A DNA stretch of 33,588 bases from a bacterium. GTDB lineage: Bacteria > Patescibacteriota > Patescibacteriia > Buchananbacterales > GWA2-38-13. Of this stretch, positions 29,909 through 33,588 are shown one piece after another. The stretch spans positions 1 through 33,588 of the forward strand of contig JAUSGZ010000047.1 in the NCBI GenBank assembly GCA_030648715.1, read 5' to 3'. The notes beneath the pieces are model-generated. The model had not been told where the DNA came from and did no database searches. It was given only the letters and a program-made list of their open reading frames with translations. Each line of letters opens with the position of its first letter. The first letter of the stretch is position 1. The position numbers were made by a program, and so were the translations under genes.

Positions 29909-31252
29909 ATGTCTGCCCTCGCATTCCACCAGCAGCGCGGCGTGATCACCATGATGGCCTTGATGGTCGTTTCGGTGTTCGCGCTGACCATCATTTTCAC
30001 GGTGACCGACTTGGCCCTTAATGATTCGCGCATGACCAGCTCGATGACCGCCAGCGGGCAAGCGTTTGCCGGGGCGGAAGCCGGTATCGAAGAAGCACTC
30101 TATCGCCTCGCGACGACCCCCGGCGTCGAGCACATTTCCCTCGCGCTCGACGGCGGCCATGTTGAGATCGCGCTGGCTCCGGATCCGGCCGATAACTTCC
30201 AGCGGATCATCACGGCGACTTCGACCGACCCGACCGGCAAACGGCGCGTGGTGCGCCTGGTCGTCCAGACCAGCTTTTTTTCAGGGGGGTTCGACTCGGC
30301 GGTGCAGAGCGGTGGCGGCGGCCTGGTGATGGACAACAACAGCTGGGTAGAGGGGAATGTTTTTTCCAACGGCAGTATTCTGGGCAGCAGCGGGGTCAAG
30401 CGGGAAATTCGGGGCAATGTAACGGTTGCGGGTGCCGGAACCATCGACAATATTTGGGTGCGGCAGTTCAACGGCTCGGGAGCGACCACGTACGCCCATA
30501 CGATCAAGGACTCCATCATCGACGAGGACGCATACTACCAGGACATCACTAATTCTACGGTCGCAGGGACCGCCCATCCCGGCAGCCCCGACAAAGCGCC
30601 CGTTCCGTTGGCCATTGATGACGCCGACCTCCAGCAGTGGAAGGACGAGATCACAGCGCTGGGGCAACCCGCGATCCCGCCATCGGCGCTGACGGATTGC
30701 CCGGCGCAAGCGCCCTACGACTCCGGCACCTACTACTGCATCACGACGGCGACGACCCTGGGGGGTCGGAAGATCGAGGCTGACGTGTATGTGAAAGGGG
30801 ATGTGACCTTGACGCTCGACGGCAACCTGTGGATCACGGGAAAACTGATATTCGGGGACAGCGGCAGCGGCGCCCTCCAGGCAGCCCCGTCGCTGGGCGA
30901 CGCCAGCGCGGTGATCATGACCGATGGCGCGATCGATATCAGCAATAACTACGCCGTGCAGGGATCCGGCAGTCCGAAAAGCTTCATCCTCCTGGTGACT
31001 TCCAGCCCCAATATTGACGTCGAGCCCCCGGCGATCTTCGCCAGCAACGGTTCCTCATCGCTCATCCTTGCCGCCCCGCACGGCGAGATCAGGGTCAAGA
31101 ACGGGGGCGCCGCCAACGCATCGCTGGCGGAAAAGATCCATCTTAACCAAAACAGCTACATCATTTACAACGTCAACCTGGCATCATTTTTCGTCGCGGG
31201 TTCCAATGGGAACGCAATGGTCATCGTGCCCGACACCTGGGAGGAGCGATAG
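29909..31252 (+). CDS. Large pilus-associated tip-like protein (PilX/GspK-like N-terminus)
   Basis: A 447-residue protein that starts with a pilin-like N-terminal helix (QRGVITMMALMVVSVFALTIIFTV) but has no Glu at mature position 5. The lack of Glu5 is a feature of GspK-type tip subunits. AEAGIEEAL (about residues 51-59) is the post-helix motif seen in PilX-like proteins. The large remainder is rich in Gly, Ser, Asp and Asn, with many beta-strand-like repeats (for example VYVKGDVTLTLDGNLWITGKL), suggesting a parallel beta or adhesin-like fold. It probably caps the minor pilin complex made of the three preceding proteins. Confidence 0.75.
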   Translation: MSALAFHQQRGVITMMALMVVSVFALTIIFTVTDLALNDSRMTSSMTASGQAFAGAEAGIEEALYRLATTPGVEHISLALDGGHVEIALAPDPADNFQRIITATSTDPTGKRRVVRLVVQTSFFSGGFDSAVQSGGGGLVMDNNSWVEGNVFSNGSILGSSGVKREIRGNVTVAGAGTIDNIWVRQFNGSGATTYAHTIKDSIIDEDAYYQDITNSTVAGTAHPGSPDKAPVPLAIDDADLQQWKDEITALGQPAIPPSALTDCPAQAPYDSGTYYCITTATTLGGRKIEADVYVKGDVTLTLDGNLWITGKLIFGDSGSGALQAAPSLGDASAVIMTDGAIDISNNYAVQGSGSPKSFILLVTSSPNIDVEPPAIFASNGSSSLILAAPHGEIRVKNGGAANASLAEKIHLNQNSYIIYNVNLASFFVAGSNGNAMVIVPDTWEER

Positions 31253-31271
31253 CCGACGCTTTTCTTGTGCA

Positions 31272-31300
31272 GCTCGCATTTCCGGCGGGCTTTTCTTTTT
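31272..31300 (+). terminator. Terminator of the pilus operon
   Basis: GCTCGC-ATTTCCG-GCGGGC followed by TTTTCTTTTT, 20 nt after the last stop. The hairpin and 3 flanking bases are identical to those of the RNA H terminator (25246-25267). Confidence 0.85.
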
Positions 31301-31344
31301 CGCACGACAAAAAAAACTACAAGCTACCAGCTACAACCTACTAC

Positions 31345-32316
31345 CTAAAATCCGGCGTACTGGATCTCTTCCTGCAGCTGGATGCCCGTCTGGTTCCTGA
31401 TGCGCGTCTTGATGAACGCGATGAGCTGCGCGACCTCGTCGGCCGTCGCCGTGCACTCCGGATTGATGATAATATTGCCGTGCTGCTTTGAGAGCTGTGC
31501 GCCGCCGATGCGCATCCCCCGCAAGCCGAGCCGCTCGGTCAGGAACCCGACCGGCAGTTTTCCGAATTTGGTCTTGGCGTGAAATTCCTCCGCCGTCGCG
31601 TCCAGCGCCTGGCACAACTTGGCTTCGTCCAGGTGCGCTGTTTTCAGGTCGATGTTCTTGAAAATGGAGCCGATGCTGGGGTCGGGCGGGATGCGCTCGT
31701 TGCGCTTCTGCACGATGTCGGCGGCTTCGCGCGCGACCTGCTCGGCCGGCCGTTTAGCCAGCACGATCTTTACCGCCAGCACGATGCCGGGTTTTTGGCG
31801 CAGGATGCTGTACCGGTAGGCAAACTGCAGGTCGGCGGGCCGCAGTTGGGCAACGGCGCCGCCCAGAAAGCAGGTGACCTGATTGCACAGCTCGCCAAAG
31901 CCCTTGCCCCACGCGCCCGCGTTGCCGCGCACGGCCGCGCCGACGGTGCCCGGAATGCCGGCCATGAACTCCATGCCCCCCAGCCCGCGGTCGGCGCAGC
32001 GCTGCAAAAGTTCCATCGTCTTCAACCCGCCGCCGCACGTCACCGTCGTGCCATCGATGTCCAGCGCGGTGTTGCGGTCCAGAATGACCAGCCCCGGGAA
32101 CCCGGCGTCGGCGATCAGCACGTTGGAGCCTTCGCCCAGCACCAGCTGGGGCAATTCGGCGCGGGCGGCCGCCTGCAATGCCTGCACCATGGCGTCGGCG
32201 CTGTCGGCGCGGTAAAGGAACCGCGCCGGCCCGCCGATCTTGAAGGTCGTGTGGTCTTTAAGAGAAGCGCCCTCGACCACGCGGCCGAGCGATTGCAATT
32301 CGCGGGGGATGGACAT
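31345..32316 (-). CDS. murB: UDP-N-acetylenolpyruvoylglucosamine reductase
   Basis: A 323-residue FAD enzyme that makes UDP-MurNAc in peptidoglycan synthesis. The FAD site is TFKIGGPARF and LGEGSNVLIAD (about residues 24-33 and 60-70), GIPGTVGAAVRGNAGAWG lies at 120-137, and the catalytic residues are Arg168 in YRYS, Ser217 in IGSIFKN and Glu317 in LQEEIQ. The lack of the type I insert makes it a type II MurB. It is convergent with the pilus operon and follows MurC and a small unknown gene on the same strand. Confidence 0.95.
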   Translation of the reverse strand: MSIPRELQSLGRVVEGASLKDHTTFKIGGPARFLYRADSADAMVQALQAAARAELPQLVLGEGSNVLIADAGFPGLVILDRNTALDIDGTTVTCGGGLKTMELLQRCADRGLGGMEFMAGIPGTVGAAVRGNAGAWGKGFGELCNQVTCFLGGAVAQLRPADLQFAYRYSILRQKPGIVLAVKIVLAKRPAEQVAREAADIVQKRNERIPPDPSIGSIFKNIDLKTAHLDEAKLCQALDATAEEFHAKTKFGKLPVGFLTERLGLRGMRIGGAQLSKQHGNIIINPECTATADEVAQLIAFIKTRIRNQTGIQLQEEIQYAGF

Positions 32317-32374
32317 ACGTGGTGTCGTTAGTAGGTTTCACCTTACCACACTAGTAAACGACGGTTCCAGGCAT

Positions 32375-32408
32375 AAAAAAGCCCCCGACGTGAGGATACA
32401 TCGGGGGG
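32375..32408 (-). terminator. Terminator of the gene at 32432-33016
   Basis: On the minus strand CCCCCGA pairs with TCGGGGG around a 12-nt loop, then C and six T. It separates this gene from murB. Confidence 0.85.
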
Positions 32409-32431
32409 TGAGGCGCGAGGATATGGCGCCA

Positions 32432-33016
32432 CTACTTGGCGGGCTGCGCTGCGAGCGCGACAACCGCGAGTTTGGCGGTCGGGTAGACGACTTCCTTGCC
32501 GCCGACCTGCTCGAGACGGATGAGCCCGCTCAAGCGCAGGAACAGGAGGCTGGAGGACCAGCGAGCGCGGTCCGCGCCGAACAGCTGCCCCCACGTGGTG
32601 TGGTCCAGCGGCGGCATCCGCTCGAAGCGAGCCGGTGGCTTGACCAATAGCCAGTAGATCCCGAGCGTCAGGACGCAGCACAACCAGTAGTTGCGCCTGC
32701 GGCACCGGTAGACCTCGCGTAGGAATTCCTCGGCCCTGGGCAGGCCGTCAAGGAACCTCTTGCCATCCTCCCAGACGTAGTCGGAGGACGCGCCCACCCA
32801 CCGGCCGGCCCGGCGCGAAAAGGACAGGACGTGGGCGGCCGCGTACTCGAGGCCCTTCATCGTTGTTCCGGCGGGAAGGAAGCGGTACGTGCGGATGGCC
32901 AACGGGTCGCACGGCATAACGCTATCGTCCATCGCAAAAACGTCGGCGGGCTTGAGCTCGCTGCGCTGGTCAAACGCGCAGAGCGTCTGAAACTGGGGGT
33001 ACTCGTACAGGCGCAT
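32432..33016 (-). CDS. Unknown protein with one membrane segment
   Basis: A 194-residue protein, not recognised. It starts MRLYEYPQFQTLCAFDQRSEL; AAGGAG lies 7 nt before ATG 33016. Residues about 40-70 hold IRTYRFLPAGTTMKGLEYAAAHVLSF; a basic segment CRRRNYWLCCVLTLGIYWLLV near 113-133 forms the only clear hydrophobic helix, and the C-terminal part may be a small winged-helix-like domain (WSSSLLFLRLSGLIRLEQVGGKEVVYPTAKL). It is a self-contained unit with a very strong promoter, 5' hairpin and terminator between murC and murB, so it is not part of a simple mur operon. It is the only such orphan unit on the minus strand. Confidence 0.7.
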   Translation of the reverse strand: MRLYEYPQFQTLCAFDQRSELKPADVFAMDDSVMPCDPLAIRTYRFLPAGTTMKGLEYAAAHVLSFSRRAGRWVGASSDYVWEDGKRFLDGLPRAEEFLREVYRCRRRNYWLCCVLTLGIYWLLVKPPARFERMPPLDHTTWGQLFGADRARWSSSLLFLRLSGLIRLEQVGGKEVVYPTAKLAVVALAAQPAK

Positions 33017-33090
33017 GGGAGAACTCCTTGCGACAACGTGCCTGGAATTTTGAAAGGTTCCACTCGCTTGCCGCACGTGCGCGCAAACGC

Positions 33091-33108
33091 CGTTTCCACA
33101 CGGAAACG
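33091..33108 (-). promoter_or_regulatory. Stable hairpin at the 5' end of the leader
   Basis: CGTTTCC-GTGT-GGAAACG, a perfect 7-bp stem with a 4-nt loop, placed at the predicted first nucleotides of the transcript. Such 5' hairpins commonly shield mRNAs from decay; here this is inferred from position. Confidence 0.5.
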
Positions 33109-33115
33109 AAAAAAT

Positions 33116-33144
33116 ATAATACTAAATTATTCATAAATTGTCAA
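33116..33144 (-). promoter_or_regulatory. Strong promoter of the gene at 32432-33016
   Basis: On the minus strand: TTGACA (33144-33139), a 17-nt AT-rich spacer and TATTAT (33121-33116). The leader is about 93 nt. Confidence 0.85.
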
Positions 33145-33202
33145 TAAACACAACAAAAAAATACTGCCATTTCAGGATATTTTGACCGGGTTGAGACCCA
33201 AT

Positions 33203-33588
33203 TCAGGTCCCCTTCGCCAACTCTCGTACCTTATAGACGTCGCCCGCGCCCATAGTAACGACCACGTCGCCGGGCTCCAGATACTGTGAGAGGTACTGGG
33301 CGGTTTCCTGCAAGGTCCCGCTCGCGCGCGCCGCTTCGTGGACCTCGCAGATGGCGGCTACCAAGTCACGGGTCGCCATCGGGTCGGTGGCCTCGCGGGC
33401 GGACGAAAACAGGTCGGCAACCAGGACGCGATTGGCCGGCGCGAACGCTTTGGCAAACTGCGGCATCAACGCGCGCGTCCTTGATGCCAGGTGCGGCTGG
33501 AACACCACCCAAATTTTTTGTTTGGGGTAGCGCTCGCGGATGGCCTCCAACGTGCGGGCAACCTCGGTCGGGTGGTGGCCGTAGTCGT
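33203..33588 (-). CDS. murC: UDP-N-acetylmuramate-L-alanine ligase, C-terminal part
   Basis: The last 128 residues of a Mur ligase; the 5' part is beyond the window. DYGHHPTEVARTLEAIRERYP followed by IWVVFQPHLASRTRALMPQFAKAF is the MurC pattern (the DDYxHHPxE block and VFQPHRxSR), and GAGDVYKVRELA is the usual C-terminus. MurC adds L-Ala to UDP-MurNAc, the step after MurB. The FQPHLASRT segment has Leu where Arg is common in the family. Confidence 0.9.
   Translation of the reverse strand, partial: DYGHHPTEVARTLEAIRERYPKQKIWVVFQPHLASRTRALMPQFAKAFAPANRVLVADLFSSAREATDPMATRDLVAAICEVHEAARASGTLQETAQYLSQYLEPGDVVVTMGAGDVYKVRELAKGT

Noticed and set aside
1-33588. CRISPR arrays, insertion sequences with transposase genes, prophage genes
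   Set aside because: No regularly spaced direct repeats, no transposase- or integrase-like proteins and no phage structural genes were seen.

Overview
The window is a GC-rich bacterial chromosome segment. Its compact, overlapping operons, short UMP kinase of the archaeal/candidate-phylum kind, minimal envelope gene set and competence-like type IV pilus operon suggest a Candidate Phyla Radiation (Patescibacteria) genome. That placement is inferred from gene content; no rRNA or tRNA gene was found to confirm it.

Layout. 1-1615: the start of a short-chain dehydrogenase, diverging from a xylose-isomerase-like gene with its own promoter, a possible leader attenuator and a terminator. 1696-1896: a structured repeat element. 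1938-4199: a phospholipase D-family protein and a divergent membrane protein. 4264-5497: a UMP kinase whose 5' end appears to have been invaded by a DUF559 endonuclease cassette, leaving a decayed 5' fragment behind. 5569-10321 (minus strand): arginine decarboxylase, MltG, sugar-nucleotidyltransferase, isoaspartyl methyltransferase and UppP. 10342-11682 (plus strand): a DUF212/YuiD phosphatase-like gene and two paralogous small membrane proteins. 11743-12603: Fpg. 12604-13568: no convincing gene but three candidate structured RNAs. 13569-14489: CorA. 14490-15409: two more candidate RNAs and the second copy of the structured repeat. 15410-18969 (minus strand): a tightly packed group with four Nudix hydrolases, a CYTH protein, an inositol-monophosphatase-like enzyme and a CsaA-like protein. 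19012-21758: an AT-richer stretch with a nucleotidyltransferase-like protein, a HAD phosphatase, TrmO and a membrane coiled-coil protein. 21910-24726: SecA. 24727-25371: two candidate RNAs. 25372-31252 (plus strand): a PilB-PilC-pseudopilin operon. 31345-33588 (minus strand): MurB, a small unknown protein and the C-terminal part of MurC.

The housekeeping genes form a peptidoglycan and envelope set (MurC, MurB, MltG, UppP, SecA, CorA), a nucleotide and damage sanitation set (Nudix enzymes, CYTH, Fpg, isoaspartyl methyltransferase) and a pilus assembly system.

The most unusual content is non-coding. Two distant ~200-bp elements (1696-1896 and 15176-15398) share conserved loop sequences and a common fold, with helices kept by compensatory base changes. 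In addition, six promoter-terminator units of about 190-290 nt (C, D, F, E, G, H), all on the plus strand and arranged in adjacent pairs, encode no convincing protein but fold into hairpins, in most cases enclosed by a long-range helix. A seventh, less certain unit (B) has a possible terminator/antiterminator switch. I recognise none of these as a known RNA family.
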